From JAWVFM01 sp963823245 (GTDB lineage: Bacteria > Actinomycetota > Thermoleophilia > Solirubrobacterales > 70-9): a stretch of 64,000 bases of DNA. Position 1 is the stretch's first letter, and every line of letters begins with the position of its first letter. Positions 25,535-35,406 of the stretch are shown in pieces. The stretch covers positions 62,001 through 126,000 of the forward strand of contig CAWGKQ010000011.1 in the NCBI GenBank assembly GCA_963823245.1. The letters run 5' to 3'. The notes under the pieces were generated by a model. It had not been told where the DNA came from and ran no database searches. It saw only the letters and a program-made list of their open reading frames with translations. The translations under genes and the position numbers were made by a program.

Positions 25535-26995
25535 GTGGATACAGAGACCAAGACGATCGACGTCGCCCACGAGACGGCGGCATGGCCGGCGAATCGCGTC
25601 GCTAACCGCGTCGCCGATCTCAGCCGCACGCGTGACGATGCCGCCGGCGGCCATCGCCTGCGCTGGTGGCGCGACGCGCTTCGCCGTCGCATGCTCGCGG
25701 CCGCCGACCTGATCGCGGCCGGCCTCACCACCGTGATCGCGACGCGGGGATCCGTTTCCGGCCTGATCCTGCTCGCGGGGCTGCCGCTCTGGATCCTCGT
25801 GGCGAAGATGCTCGGCCTCTACGACCGCGATCACATCGCGCTCCGCCACCTGACCGTCGATGAGATCCCGACGCTGCTGGCCTGGATGACGGTGGGAGTG
25901 GGCGCCATGGCCCTCGTATCGGCCTCGACCGGGGTCGAGGACGTCTCGGCGTCGGCGGCGCTCATCGCGCTCGGCGCGGGCACCGTCCTGGCGATCGTCT
26001 TGCGGGCGATGATGCGCGGCGCATGGCGGCGGATCGTGCCGGCGGAGCTCACGCTCATCATCGGCGAGCGCGACCTGGCCGCGGGCATCGCCCGCCGCAT
26101 CCAGCTCTTCGGCGACATGCACCTCTGGGTGGTCGGCGCCGGGCCCGTGGTCCTGGGTGGGAACGGGGATCAGGCACGGCACCTGCGAAGGCTCGTCGAC
26201 GGAGTCGATCGCGTGATCGTGGCGTCGCGGGAGATCGGCATGGACCCGGTCGCACAGCTCGCCACCGAGTGCCGGGAGCGCCAGGTCAAGCTGAGCGTCG
26301 TTTCGCCGCTGCGCGGTCACGCCGGCCCGATGCCCTACCTCTCGCAGGTGGCCGACCTTCCGGTCCTCGAGTTCGACACCTCGGACGTGTCGCGCTCCAC
26401 GATGCTGTTGAAGCGCGGCTTCGACATCGTCGTGTCGGCCCTCGCGCTCGTGATCCTCGCGCCGCTCTTCCCGCTCGTCGCCCTCGCGATCCGGCTCGAC
26501 AGCCCCGGGCCGGCGATCTTCTCGCAGCTTCGCGCGGGCCTCGACGGACGGCCCTTCCGCATGTACAAGCTCCGATCGATGTACCGCGACGCCGAGGACC
26601 AGCTCAACGAGCTGGTGGACTTGGATTCGCTTCCAGCGCCGGCGTTCAAGCTCCGAAACGATCCGCGGGTGACGCGCGTCGGCCGTTTGCTGCGCCGCTT
26701 CAGCCTCGATGAGCTGCCGCAGCTCTGGAACGTCCTGAAGGGGGAGATGAGCATCGTCGGTCCGCGCCCGGAGGAGCTCGCCCTCGTCGAGCGCTACGAG
26801 CCGGAGCATCGCTTCCGGCTCCGGGTCAAGCCCGGGATGACGGGGCCGATGCAGGTCTCCGGCCGCGGCGAGCTCGCGTTCGACGAGCGACTCGCGGTCG
26901 AGATGGACTACGTCGAGAAGATCTCGCTTGCGCGCGACCTCTGGATCCTCATCCAGACGCTTCCCGTGACCCTGCGCGGCACCGGCGCCTACTGA
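25535..26995 (+). CDS. Polyprenyl-phosphate glycosyl-1-phosphate transferase (initiating enzyme)
   Basis: This enzyme starts surface glycan synthesis by moving a sugar-phosphate from a nucleotide sugar to undecaprenyl phosphate. The protein of about 486 residues has N-terminal membrane segments (about 65-140), a Rossmann-like middle, and the C-terminal bacterial sugar transferase domain. Motifs include KRGFDIVVSALALVILAPLF, the YKLRSM motif and DELPQLWNVLKGEMSIVGPR. GTG 25535 is preferred to the TTG seven codons upstream. It lies 51 bp after the ligase-like gene. Confidence 0.92.
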   Translation: MDTETKTIDVAHETAAWPANRVANRVADLSRTRDDAAGGHRLRWWRDALRRRMLAAADLIAAGLTTVIATRGSVSGLILLAGLPLWILVAKMLGLYDRDHIALRHLTVDEIPTLLAWMTVGVGAMALVSASTGVEDVSASAALIALGAGTVLAIVLRAMMRGAWRRIVPAELTLIIGERDLAAGIARRIQLFGDMHLWVVGAGPVVLGGNGDQARHLRRLVDGVDRVIVASREIGMDPVAQLATECRERQVKLSVVSPLRGHAGPMPYLSQVADLPVLEFDTSDVSRSTMLLKRGFDIVVSALALVILAPLFPLVALAIRLDSPGPAIFSQLRAGLDGRPFRMYKLRSMYRDAEDQLNELVDLDSLPAPAFKLRNDPRVTRVGRLLRRFSLDELPQLWNVLKGEMSIVGPRPEELALVERYEPEHRFRLRVKPGMTGPMQVSGRGELAFDERLAVEMDYVEKISLARDLWILIQTLPVTLRGTGAY

Positions 26996-27023
26996 CGGCG
27001 CCTCGTTGGGCCAAACTAGCGCC

Positions 27024-29735
27024 GTGTCCTCATCTGGGCTCGACGTACGACTCGACACGCCTCTGCCACCGGCAATGCCGCCGGGCGCCCGCACGGCGCT
27101 CTTCCTGCTCGGGACCTGCTTTCACCGCGAGCTCGGCATCCGGGGCATCGAGATCGAGGCCGCCGGCAGGCTGACGGCCGCGACGGCCCACGGGATGCCG
27201 CGCCTCGACCTCTGGCAGGCGCTCCATCCGCTCGGCGGCGATGCCTCCTCGAACGGCGCTGACCCCGCGTCGGAGGACGACCCCGCGCTTCGCGGATATC
27301 GGAGCGGATTCTGGGCCACCGTCCCTGTGGAGGTGCCCGCGAGCGGGGAGCTGGCGCTCTCTTTGCGAGCCAGCCTGACTGACGGCTCGACGACGATGGC
27401 GCCTCTGGGGGCGATCGGCGTTGGCGGAACGGCGCCCGTCACCTCGCCCGAGCCCGCCCCGCGGGTGGCGATCGCGATGGCGACGTTTGACCCGGACCCC
27501 GACCTGTTCCGCAGGCAGGTCGATTCGATACGGGCCCAGACGTTCACGGACTGGACCTGCGTCATCAGCGACGATTGCTCCTCGCCGGCCGCGCTGCGGA
27601 TGATCGGGGAGGTGATCGCCGAGGACGAGAGATTCCGCCTCGTACGCGGTGAGCGGAGGCTCGGCTTCTACCGCAACTTCGAGCGCGCCCTCACCCTCAC
27701 GCCGGCGGCAAGCCCCTACGTCGCGCTCTCCGACCAGGACGACCGCTGGCACCCCGAGAAGCTCGAGACGCTCCTCGGCGAGATCGGCGACGCCCAGCTC
27801 GTCTACAGCGACCAACGGGTCGTCGACCGGGACGGTCGCGTCATCTCGGATACGTACTGGAACGGCCGGCGCAACAACCACACCAACCTGGTGTCCCTCC
27901 TGATCACCAACACGGTGACGGGGGCCGCCTCCCTCTTCCGGCGCGAGGTGGCGGAGAGGGCTCGGCCCTTGCCCGAGACGCCGAGGCTGCAGTACCACGA
28001 TCAGTGGCTCGCGCTCGTCGCGCTGTCGACCGGCCGGATCGCCTATGTGGACCGGCCGCTCTACGACTACGTCCAGCACGACGCGGCCGCTCTCGGCCAC
28101 GCCGCGGCCAACGCGGGCGCGTTCAGCCACCGCATCTCCACGCTTGCCCGCCGGATGGCCCGCGGCAACTGGCGGAGCCTGGTGCGCGGATGGTGCGGCG
28201 CCTACTTCGACTACTGCCGCGTCCGCCAGCTCGCCGAGATCCTGCTCCTTCGTTGCGGCGAGGACCTCAGCCGCCGATCCCGCCGCGCGCTTCGGCGCTT
28301 TTCGCGTGCTGAGCGCTCGCCGATCGCGTTCGGCTGGCTTGCGCTGCGCCGCCTGCGGGCACTCGCGGGCCGCGACGAGACGCTCGGGGCCGAGGGCCTG
28401 CTCGTGCGCGGGATCGCCTGGCGCTACATCATGTCCGCGATCGCCATCGGCCGGAGGCGGCCGGCCGGCTGGGCGGCCTACGACGCGAGCCTCCCCTCGC
28501 CGGATCCCGCGCGGATGACGGCGTTGGAGCACGAGCCTGCCCAGGCTCTGGCGCGCCAGGTCGCGCCGCTCGAGCTCTCGGTCTCCGATCGCGCCCCTGA
28601 GCGCGTGAACGTGCTGGTGCCGACCATCGAGCTGAAGCACCTCTTCGCCGGCTACATCACGATCTTCAACCTGGCCCGAAAGCTCGCCGAGCGCGGCCGC
28701 CGGGCCCGCATCCTCACGGTCGACGAGACCCGGCCGCTCCCTCGCTCGTGGCGGCGCCAGGTGGAGTCGTACGCCGGTCTCGACGGCGTCTTCGACGAGG
28801 TGGAGGTGGCATTCGCCCGCGATCGCGACGCGCCGGTGGAGGTCAGCCCCGCTGATCGGTTCATCGCGACCACCTGGTGGACCGCGCACATCGCGCACGC
28901 CGGCCTCCGGACGCTCGAGGCGTCGCGGTTTCTCTACCTCATTCAGGAATATGAGCCCTCCACAATGTCGTGGTGGGGGTCGTGGGCGGCCATGGCGGAC
29001 GAGAGCTACCGCCTGCCGCACGTGGCCATGTTCTCGACCGAGCTGCTGCGCGACTTCTTCGCGGCTCGCGGCTACGGGGTCTTCGCGGCCGGCCGCGAGG
29101 AGGGGCTCGCCGCCTCACTCACGTTCCGCAACGCCATCACAGCCGTTCCCCCCCCGAGCGAGGGGGAGCTTGCCCGGCGAGGGGGCCGGCGGCTCTTGTT
29201 CTACGCGCGCCCGGAGCCGCACGCGGCGCGGAACATGTTCGACCTCGGCGTGCTGGGTCTGACCGAGGCGATCTCACGCGGGACGATCGGGCCGGACTGG
29301 GAGCTCAACGGGGTCGGCTCGGTCGAGGGCGCTGACAGCATCCGGCTCGGGCCGGCGAGCACGCTCGAGCTGTTGCCGCGGAGATCGCAGCGGGAGTACG
29401 GCGAGCTTCTCGCGGCGCACGACGTGGGCTTAGCGCTGATGCTCACGCCGCACCCCAGCCTGGCGCCCATCGAGATGGCCGCGGCGGGCATGCCGACAGT
29501 GACCAACACCTTCGAGACGAAGACTGCCGATGCGCTCGAGGCGATCGCTGGCAACATGATCCCCGTGGCTCCGACCGTCGACGCCATCGCCGACGGGCTG
29601 GCCACGGCCGTTGGAAGATCAGCGGACCCCGCCGGAAGAATCTCCGGCGCGGCTGTGGACTGGCCCTCCGACTGGGACGACGCGCTCGGCCCGGCGGTGA
29701 TGGACCGGATCGACGAGCTGCTTGGCGGCTGCTGA
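27024..29735 (+). CDS. Large bifunctional glycosyltransferase (beta-domain + GT2 + GT4/WsaF-like)
   Basis: About 903 residues in three parts: an N-terminal beta-rich domain (about 10-140, with TALFLLGTCFHRELGI and RSGFWATVPV), a GT2 domain (about 150-400, with SDDCSS and the DQDDRWHPEKL metal-binding region), and a C-terminal GT4-like domain beginning NVLVPTIELKHLFAGY and similar to rhamnosyltransferase WsaF (FLYLIQEYEPSTMSWWGSWA, TPHPSLAPIEMAAAGMPTVT). It probably adds two sugars to the surface glycan. GTG 27024 is favoured over TTG 27006. The N-terminal and GT2 parts recur at 31.8-33.3 kb and the GT4 part at 35.4-36.8 kb. Confidence 0.85.
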   Translation: MSSSGLDVRLDTPLPPAMPPGARTALFLLGTCFHRELGIRGIEIEAAGRLTAATAHGMPRLDLWQALHPLGGDASSNGADPASEDDPALRGYRSGFWATVPVEVPASGELALSLRASLTDGSTTMAPLGAIGVGGTAPVTSPEPAPRVAIAMATFDPDPDLFRRQVDSIRAQTFTDWTCVISDDCSSPAALRMIGEVIAEDERFRLVRGERRLGFYRNFERALTLTPAASPYVALSDQDDRWHPEKLETLLGEIGDAQLVYSDQRVVDRDGRVISDTYWNGRRNNHTNLVSLLITNTVTGAASLFRREVAERARPLPETPRLQYHDQWLALVALSTGRIAYVDRPLYDYVQHDAAALGHAAANAGAFSHRISTLARRMARGNWRSLVRGWCGAYFDYCRVRQLAEILLLRCGEDLSRRSRRALRRFSRAERSPIAFGWLALRRLRALAGRDETLGAEGLLVRGIAWRYIMSAIAIGRRRPAGWAAYDASLPSPDPARMTALEHEPAQALARQVAPLELSVSDRAPERVNVLVPTIELKHLFAGYITIFNLARKLAERGRRARILTVDETRPLPRSWRRQVESYAGLDGVFDEVEVAFARDRDAPVEVSPADRFIATTWWTAHIAHAGLRTLEASRFLYLIQEYEPSTMSWWGSWAAMADESYRLPHVAMFSTELLRDFFAARGYGVFAAGREEGLAASLTFRNAITAVPPPSEGELARRGGRRLLFYARPEPHAARNMFDLGVLGLTEAISRGTIGPDWELNGVGSVEGADSIRLGPASTLELLPRRSQREYGELLAAHDVGLALMLTPHPSLAPIEMAAAGMPTVTNTFETKTADALEAIAGNMIPVAPTVDAIADGLATAVGRSADPAGRISGAAVDWPSDWDDALGPAVMDRIDELLGGC

Positions 29736-29742
29736 GCCTCCG

Positions 29743-30657
29743 CTAGGCCTTGCTGGAGCCGCGGCGCAGGCGCTTGACCAGCTTGCGCGGCGCTCGGAGC
29801 GGGGCGCTCGCCTTCCAGCTCTTCGACTTGACGACGCTGTGGTAGGCGTGCATGAGCGCCTCCGCCTGATAGCGCGCGGACGCGCTGTCAAGACGCTGGG
29901 CGCCGAGCTCCGCCTCGGCGCGCCGGGCCCTCTGCTTCCACGTTCCCTCGCTCGGTGAGTCCCCGATGCCGACGAGATCGCTCTCGCTCCATTTCTCGGC
30001 GATGCGCATGTGCGCCTCGACCCAGGAGTCACGGTGGCGCAGCAGGTTGAGGTCGTGATGGTGGATGACCTTGAAGTCGGCTGTGACCACCTTCTTGGCG
30101 GCTGCCCGCACCTGGCAGCAGTAGTCGAAGTCGTACCCGTGGAGGATCCCGAGCGACTCGTCGAACCTGACGTTCTCTACGGCCCAGGGGGAGAGGCCCA
30201 TCACGAAGCCGTCGATGGAGTCGACCTCGCCGAGCTCGTAGAACGGGGGGATGCCGTTGTGGTTCCAGGAGAGCCCCGGGAACTCGCCCCCGCCGAACTC
30301 CGTGTAGCGGTGGGTGAACGACGCCCACGTCACGGCGCCCTCCCACCAGGCCAGGTTCCGAACGCCGACCGCTCCGACGCAGCCGACCACCGCCACGTCG
30401 GGGTCGGAGAGGGCCGCGCGCAGCTTCTCGACGAAGCGGTCGTCGTCGATCTCCGCATCCTGGTGGAGAAGCACCACAGCCTCGACGTCGTCGAGCTCTC
30501 TCGCCTTGTCGAGGACGAGGTTGTAGTTGCGAAGGAGCGAGCCCGTGCTCTGGTGGGCCATGATCTCCGAGCCGCGCGGAGCCACGCGCCGCAGGCCCGG
30601 AAGGGCGCAACGCTCGTAGACATCAGGCTCTGTAATCGCGCAGCCGAAGACGATCAT
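29743..30657 (-). CDS. Glycosyltransferase-like protein (GT2-type, Glyco_tranf_2_5 family)
   Basis: From MIVFGCAITEP (ATG 30657) the product is 304 residues. It has the GT-A core with AVVLLHQDAEI in place of a DxD motif and the DSIDGFVMGLSP and GYDFDYCCQVRAA segments typical of this family. The C-terminus is a basic helix ending KLVKRLRRGSSKA. Upstream codons to 30702 are in frame but lack family sequence. It is convergent with the large glycosyltransferase gene (7-bp gap) and divergent from the methyltransferase. The sugar is unknown. Confidence 0.8.
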   Translation of the reverse strand: MIVFGCAITEPDVYERCALPGLRRVAPRGSEIMAHQSTGSLLRNYNLVLDKARELDDVEAVVLLHQDAEIDDDRFVEKLRAALSDPDVAVVGCVGAVGVRNLAWWEGAVTWASFTHRYTEFGGGEFPGLSWNHNGIPPFYELGEVDSIDGFVMGLSPWAVENVRFDESLGILHGYDFDYCCQVRAAAKKVVTADFKVIHHHDLNLLRHRDSWVEAHMRIAEKWSESDLVGIGDSPSEGTWKQRARRAEAELGAQRLDSASARYQAEALMHAYHSVVKSKSWKASAPLRAPRKLVKRLRRGSSKA

Positions 30658-30742
30658 CCGGCGAGAAAATAGCGGGACATCCCTGCGTTGCGGCCGGATC
30701 ACGCCTGGGGCCGCCGCGTACTCACCACACTAGACTGCGCCT

Positions 30743-31765
30743 GTGGAAGCGTCCCGACTACGGGCGGACGTCGAGCTCCGCGGCAGCAAGGACATCGCCC
30801 GTTGGGGGACGTCATTGGCGAACGCGGCCGAGATCCTGCTGCCGATCCTCGATGCGGCGGGTGTCCGTTCCGTGATCGAGATCGGCGCCTACCAGGGCGA
30901 CTTCACGGCCGAGCTCCTCGCCTGGGCCCACGGTCGCGACGCCCGAATCGTCGCGGTCGACCCGACGCCGGGGCGGGATCTCGCCAAGGTCGCGGAGCGG
31001 TACCCGGAGCTCGAGTTGGTCCGGGAGCGGAGCCACGATGCCCTTCGAAAGATCGAGCTCACGGACGCCGTCGTCGTCGACGGGGACCACAACTACTACA
31101 CGGTCGCCGAAGAGCTGCGGCTGCTGGCCGAGCGCTCGGGCCCGGACCCGCTGCCGCTGATCATCCTTCACGACGTTCTGTGGCCGCACGGCCGCCGCGA
31201 CACCTACTACGCGCCCGACGAGATTCCACCGGAGCATCGGCAGCCCGTTCGCGAGGACGGGAGGGTCCTGCCCGAGAACCCGGGAATCGCCAAGTACGGC
31301 TTCCCCTACCGATGGCCCGCGGAGCAGGAGGGCGGGCCTCGAAACGGCGTCCTGACGGCGATCGAGGATTTCACCGAGGGGCGCGACGACACCCGGCTGG
31401 CGATTCTGCCGATGTTCTTCGGGATCGGAGTGCTCTGGTCGACGACCGCCGCGTATTCGGACGACGTCGGCCGGCTCGTGGAGCCCTGGGACCGCAACCC
31501 CGTGCTCATGCGCCTCGAGCACAATCGCGTCTATCACCTGACGCGCCAGTTCGCCCTGGTGTCGCAGCTCATACGCCAGGAGAACGTGTTGAAGATGGAG
31601 CTCGAGTCGCGAGCCTTCGCCCTGGCGGGTCGCCTCTCCCAGCTTCGCCACGGTCGCGAGACGGTGCCTTGGACCGATCAGATCCGCGACATCCTCGACG
31701 CGGGCGAGAACGGCGACCTCGCGCGCATCACCGCCTCGGCGACACCCGAGGACCCGCAGAGCTAG
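30743..31765 (+). CDS. SAM-dependent methyltransferase-like protein
   Basis: The 340-residue protein has a class I methyltransferase core: SVIEIGAYQGDFTAELLAWA as motif I, RIVAVDPTPG as motif II and DAVVVDGDHNYYTVAEEL in the region typical of the Methyltransf_24 group. The C-terminal 100 residues are helical. The next gene starts one base after its stop, so it belongs to the glycan operon and may methylate a sugar or a chain end. The substrate is inferred from context only. Confidence 0.8.
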   Translation: MEASRLRADVELRGSKDIARWGTSLANAAEILLPILDAAGVRSVIEIGAYQGDFTAELLAWAHGRDARIVAVDPTPGRDLAKVAERYPELELVRERSHDALRKIELTDAVVVDGDHNYYTVAEELRLLAERSGPDPLPLIILHDVLWPHGRRDTYYAPDEIPPEHRQPVREDGRVLPENPGIAKYGFPYRWPAEQEGGPRNGVLTAIEDFTEGRDDTRLAILPMFFGIGVLWSTTAAYSDDVGRLVEPWDRNPVLMRLEHNRVYHLTRQFALVSQLIRQENVLKMELESRAFALAGRLSQLRHGRETVPWTDQIRDILDAGENGDLARITASATPEDPQS

Positions 31766-31766
31766 C

Positions 31767-33278
31767 GTGCCCGTCGACACCGAGGGGACGTTCGACGGCG
31801 ATCTGTTGACGAGGCTCGAGACGGGCCTGCCGGAGCGGATGCTGAGCGGCAAGGCGACCGCGCTCTTCCTTGCCGGCTGGTGCTTCCATCGCCGTGAGGC
31901 GCTCGCCGCCGTCGAGTTGGTCGTCGGCGCCGAGCGCCACCCCGCCGACGCGGCCCGGATGCCGAGGCCGGACGTGCGCGCGGCGGCAGCGGTCGACTCC
32001 GGCGGCGATGCGTTCCGCAGCGGCTTCTGGGCCACCGTGCCGATCACCGCGCCTGCGGCCCCGCGAACGCTCGAGGTCGCGCTCGAGGCGCGCCTCGCGG
32101 GCGGCGGAAGCGCGCGGGCGCAGCTCGGTGAGATCGAGGTCGTCGACAATGCGCCTTCCGCGCTCCGTCCCGGCGTGCGCGGCGAGGACCTGATCGCGGT
32201 CTGCATGGCGACCTACGAGCCGCCGGCCGACCTGCTGGCCGTGCAGCTCGACAGCCTGCGCGCGCAGACCCACGCGAGCTGGATCTGCCTCATCAGCGAC
32301 GACTGCTCGAGCCCGGAGGGTTTGGCACGGATCGAGGCGGCGATCGGCGGCGACGAGCGCTTCGTCCTCTCAGCGTCGGAGCGCCGGCTCGGCTTCTACC
32401 GCAACTTCGAGCGCGCGCTTGCCATGGCGCCGTCCGACGCCCGGCTCGTGGCCCTCTGCGACCAGGACGACCGCTGGCATCCCGACAAGCTCGCGACCCT
32501 GCGCGCCGCGATCGGCGACGCCCAGCTCGCCTACAGCGACCAGCGGCTCGTCACCGAGGGGGGCGAGGTCATCGCCGACACCTTCTGGGAGGGCCGGCGC
32601 AACAACTTCACCAACCTGGCGTCGATGCTGGTGGCGAACACGGTCACCGGCGCCGCAACGCTGATGCGGCGCGAGGTGGTGGAGCGGGCGCTCCCGTTTC
32701 CCAACCAGCCGGGGTGGCAGTTCCACGACCACTGGATCGCGCTGGTCGCGCTGGCGGCCGGCGACATCGTCTACGTCGACCGGCCGCTCTACGACTACGT
32801 CCAGCATCGCGGCGCCATTCTCGGCCAAGTGGCAGCTGAGCCGCCGGGAGGCAAAGCCCGGCAGAGCCTCCTGTCGCGCTTCCGTGAGCGGTTGCGAACG
32901 TGGCGACCCGCGTACTTCTGCGGGTACACGCGCCTCGCGGTCCAGGCGCGGACCCTGCTGATGCGATGCGACGGGCTTCTCACCAAGCCGAAGCGACGCG
33001 CGCTCGAGCGCTTCGTGGCCGCGGACCGCTCCCTGATCGCCTTCGCATGGCTTGCCGGTCGCCCGCTGCGCCGCTTCGCAGGGCACGGCGAGACGCTCGC
33101 CGCCGAGGCGCAGCTCGCACGGGGGATCGTCTGGCGCCGGACGGTCGGCCTGCGCGCGCCGCTGCGAAGACCGCACCGATTCGCCGCGGATGCGAGCATT
33201 CCGCCATGCGGCCCGGACAGCTTCGGACAGAGGCGGCTGCGGCGGTGGCGGGCGGGAACGCCACGGAGGAGGACATGA
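31767..33278 (+). CDS. Glycosyltransferase family 2 with N-terminal beta-domain
   Basis: The 503-residue protein is a shorter paralogue of the enzyme at 27.0-29.7 kb: the same N-terminal domain (TALFLAGWCFHRREALAAVE, RSGFWATVPI), the same GT2 core (SDDCSSPEGLARI, CDQDDRWHPDKLA, GRRNNFTNLASMLVANTVTG), and a helical region after it, but no GT4 domain. GTG 31767 directly follows the methyltransferase stop. Its end overlaps the Wzt start by four bases (ATGA). Confidence 0.88.
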   Translation: MPVDTEGTFDGDLLTRLETGLPERMLSGKATALFLAGWCFHRREALAAVELVVGAERHPADAARMPRPDVRAAAAVDSGGDAFRSGFWATVPITAPAAPRTLEVALEARLAGGGSARAQLGEIEVVDNAPSALRPGVRGEDLIAVCMATYEPPADLLAVQLDSLRAQTHASWICLISDDCSSPEGLARIEAAIGGDERFVLSASERRLGFYRNFERALAMAPSDARLVALCDQDDRWHPDKLATLRAAIGDAQLAYSDQRLVTEGGEVIADTFWEGRRNNFTNLASMLVANTVTGAATLMRREVVERALPFPNQPGWQFHDHWIALVALAAGDIVYVDRPLYDYVQHRGAILGQVAAEPPGGKARQSLLSRFRERLRTWRPAYFCGYTRLAVQARTLLMRCDGLLTKPKRRALERFVAADRSLIAFAWLAGRPLRRFAGHGETLAAEAQLARGIVWRRTVGLRAPLRRPHRFAADASIPPCGPDSFGQRRLRRWRAGTPRRRT

Positions 33279-34537
33279 CGGTCACTGAGGCGGCGCCTCC
33301 CTCGGCGTCGCGCGTCGCCGACAACCCCGTCGTAATCGAGGCGCGCGACATCGACAAGACCTTCCGGATCCCGAAACAGCGGATCGACTCGTTCAAGGAG
33401 CGCGCGGTCCATCCGTTCCGCTCGCAGGAGTTCCGCGAGCTGCGGGCGCTCAAGGGGATCTCGTTCGACGTCCACAAGGGCGAGTTCTTCGGGATCGTCG
33501 GCCGAAACGGCTCCGGCAAGAGCACGTTGCTGAAGATCCTCGCGAGCATCTACAGGGCCGATGCGGGGACCATCCGCATGGCGGGCCGACTCGCCCCCTT
33601 CATCGAGCTGGGCGTCGGCTTCAACCCCGACCTGACCGCGCGCGAGAACGTGGTCCTGAACGGCGTGATGATGGGGCTCTCGCAGCGCGACGCCGCCAGC
33701 CGCCTCGACTCGGTCATCGACTTCGCGGAGCTCCACGACTTCGTCGACCTCAAGCTGAAGAACTACTCGTCGGGGATGATGGTGCGCCTCGCCTTCTCGG
33801 TGATGCTCGAGGCGAAGGCCGACATCCTCCTGATCGACGAGGTGCTGGCGGTCGGAGACGCCTCGTTCCAGCAGAAGTGCGCCGACGCATTTCACGAGAT
33901 GCGAGACGAGGGGCGGACGATCGTCCTCGTCACCCACGACATGGGCTCGGTCGAGAAGTACTGCGATCGGGCGATGCTCATCCACGACGGCGACCGCGTC
34001 TCGCTCGGGGATCCCGAGCACGTCACCCGCGAGTACCTGCGCCTGAACTTCCAAGGTGAGGGCCCCACGGGCGCCGGGGGCGAGTTTCCCGACCGCAACT
34101 CGCGCCTGATCGAGGCCTGGATCGAGAACGGGTCGGGGGAGCGGATCACCAACCTCGAGGTCGGCGAGACGATCCGCTTCCGCGCGGTGCTCGAGGCGCT
34201 CGAGGAGCTTCCCTTCCCGTTCTTCGGGATCCACGTCCGCAACGCCGACGGGACGCACCTCTTCGACATCAACCAGACGCTCTCGATCGACGACGACGAC
34301 TCGAACTACGTCGCGCAGGGGCAGCACGTCCGGATCACGGCCGCGATCGAGAACTGGCTCCCACCGGGCCGCTACTTCGTCAGCTGCTGGGTCGTGCGCG
34401 GCCGCGAGTCGGGGCAGGTGGCGCTGCAGGCGATGGACGCACTCGACTTCGTCGTCTTCGGCATGGCCGGCACCGCCGGCCTCGTGAGGATCCCGGGCGA
34501 GGTCGAGGTCGTGGCGTACGACCCGGAGGACGCATGA
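33275..34537 (+). CDS. ABC-2 polysaccharide exporter ATPase with C-terminal glycan-binding domain (Wzt type)
   Basis: Wzt energises export of lipid-linked polysaccharide by the Wzm channel. The 420-residue protein has an ABC domain (Walker A GRNGSGKST, signature NYSSGMMVRLAF, Walker B ILLIDEVLAVGD) and a C-terminal beta-sandwich (about 270-410) like the Wzt_C domain that recognises the finished chain end. ATG 33275 has GGAGGAGG upstream. It overlaps wzm-like downstream by four bases. The binding domain suggests export depends on a capped chain, as in Escherichia coli O9a. Confidence 0.92.
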   Translation: MTVTEAAPPSASRVADNPVVIEARDIDKTFRIPKQRIDSFKERAVHPFRSQEFRELRALKGISFDVHKGEFFGIVGRNGSGKSTLLKILASIYRADAGTIRMAGRLAPFIELGVGFNPDLTARENVVLNGVMMGLSQRDAASRLDSVIDFAELHDFVDLKLKNYSSGMMVRLAFSVMLEAKADILLIDEVLAVGDASFQQKCADAFHEMRDEGRTIVLVTHDMGSVEKYCDRAMLIHDGDRVSLGDPEHVTREYLRLNFQGEGPTGAGGEFPDRNSRLIEAWIENGSGERITNLEVGETIRFRAVLEALEELPFPFFGIHVRNADGTHLFDINQTLSIDDDDSNYVAQGQHVRITAAIENWLPPGRYFVSCWVVRGRESGQVALQAMDALDFVVFGMAGTAGLVRIPGEVEVVAYDPEDA

Positions 34538-35406
34538 GCGGAGCCAGCGAGGTGAGCCAGCCCGTCGAGCTCCGCGAGGTTCGTGGCCCTTCGGCGCTGG
34601 GCGGCGGGGCGAAGCGGTTCTTCGAGCTCCTCTACCTGATCTCGGTCACCGAGTTCAAGAAGACGTACTTCGGCACCGTGCTCGGATACCTGTGGTCGCT
34701 CCTGCGCCCGCTGATGACGTTCGCGGTCCTGCTGTTCGTGTTCACGAAGATCTTCAACCTCGGCGGGCGCGGCTCCGGCATCGAGCACTACCCGGAGATG
34801 CTGCTGTTCGACATCGTCCTGTTCGGCCTCTTCGCCGATGCCACGTCGCAGGCCGTGTCCTCCGTCGTCAGCAACGAGGGGATCGTGCGAAAGACGCAGT
34901 TCCCGCGCCTCGTGATCCCGATGTCCACGGTCTGCACCTCCCTCTTCAACTTCGGGATGAACATGATCGCCGTGGTCATCTTCTTTCTTGCCCTCGGCGT
35001 CGAGCCGATGTGGACCTGGCTCTTCTTCCCGGTCATCGTCCTCCTGGTCTTCGTCCTCGCCTCGTGCCTCGCCCTTCTGCTGTCGAGCCTGTACGTCCGT
35101 TTCCGCGACGTCGCGATCATCTGGTCGGTCATCTCGACCGCGCTTCTCTACGGAACGCCGGTGATCTACCCGCTGCAGGACCCGCCGGTGCCCGAGCAGT
35201 ACCACCAGCTCCTCCTGATCAACCCGCTGACGCCGATCTTCGTGCAGGCGCGGACGTGGCTGATCGACCCGAGCGCCCCGGGGGCCGTGAGCACCGCGGG
35301 TGGCTTGGTCTACCTGCTGCCGGCGATCGCCATCTACGTCGGGGTGTGCGTTCTCGGGGTCTGGACCTTCAGCCGCTCCGCGCCGCGGGTGGCCGAAGAG
35401 CTCTAG
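34534..35406 (+). CDS. ABC-2 polysaccharide exporter permease (Wzm/TagG type)
   Basis: The 290-residue membrane protein has six membrane segments and the ABC-2 signature near its N-terminus (EFKKTYFGTVLGYLWSLLRP), followed by KTQFPRLVIPMSTV and the periplasm-facing LLYGTPVIYPL segment. It forms the channel with the overlapping Wzt-type ATPase. Its TAG shares a CTAG with the convergent GT4 gene, leaving no room for a separate terminator. Confidence 0.92.
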   Translation: MSGASEVSQPVELREVRGPSALGGGAKRFFELLYLISVTEFKKTYFGTVLGYLWSLLRPLMTFAVLLFVFTKIFNLGGRGSGIEHYPEMLLFDIVLFGLFADATSQAVSSVVSNEGIVRKTQFPRLVIPMSTVCTSLFNFGMNMIAVVIFFLALGVEPMWTWLFFPVIVLLVFVLASCLALLLSSLYVRFRDVAIIWSVISTALLYGTPVIYPLQDPPVPEQYHQLLLINPLTPIFVQARTWLIDPSAPGAVSTAGGLVYLLPAIAIYVGVCVLGVWTFSRSAPRVAEEL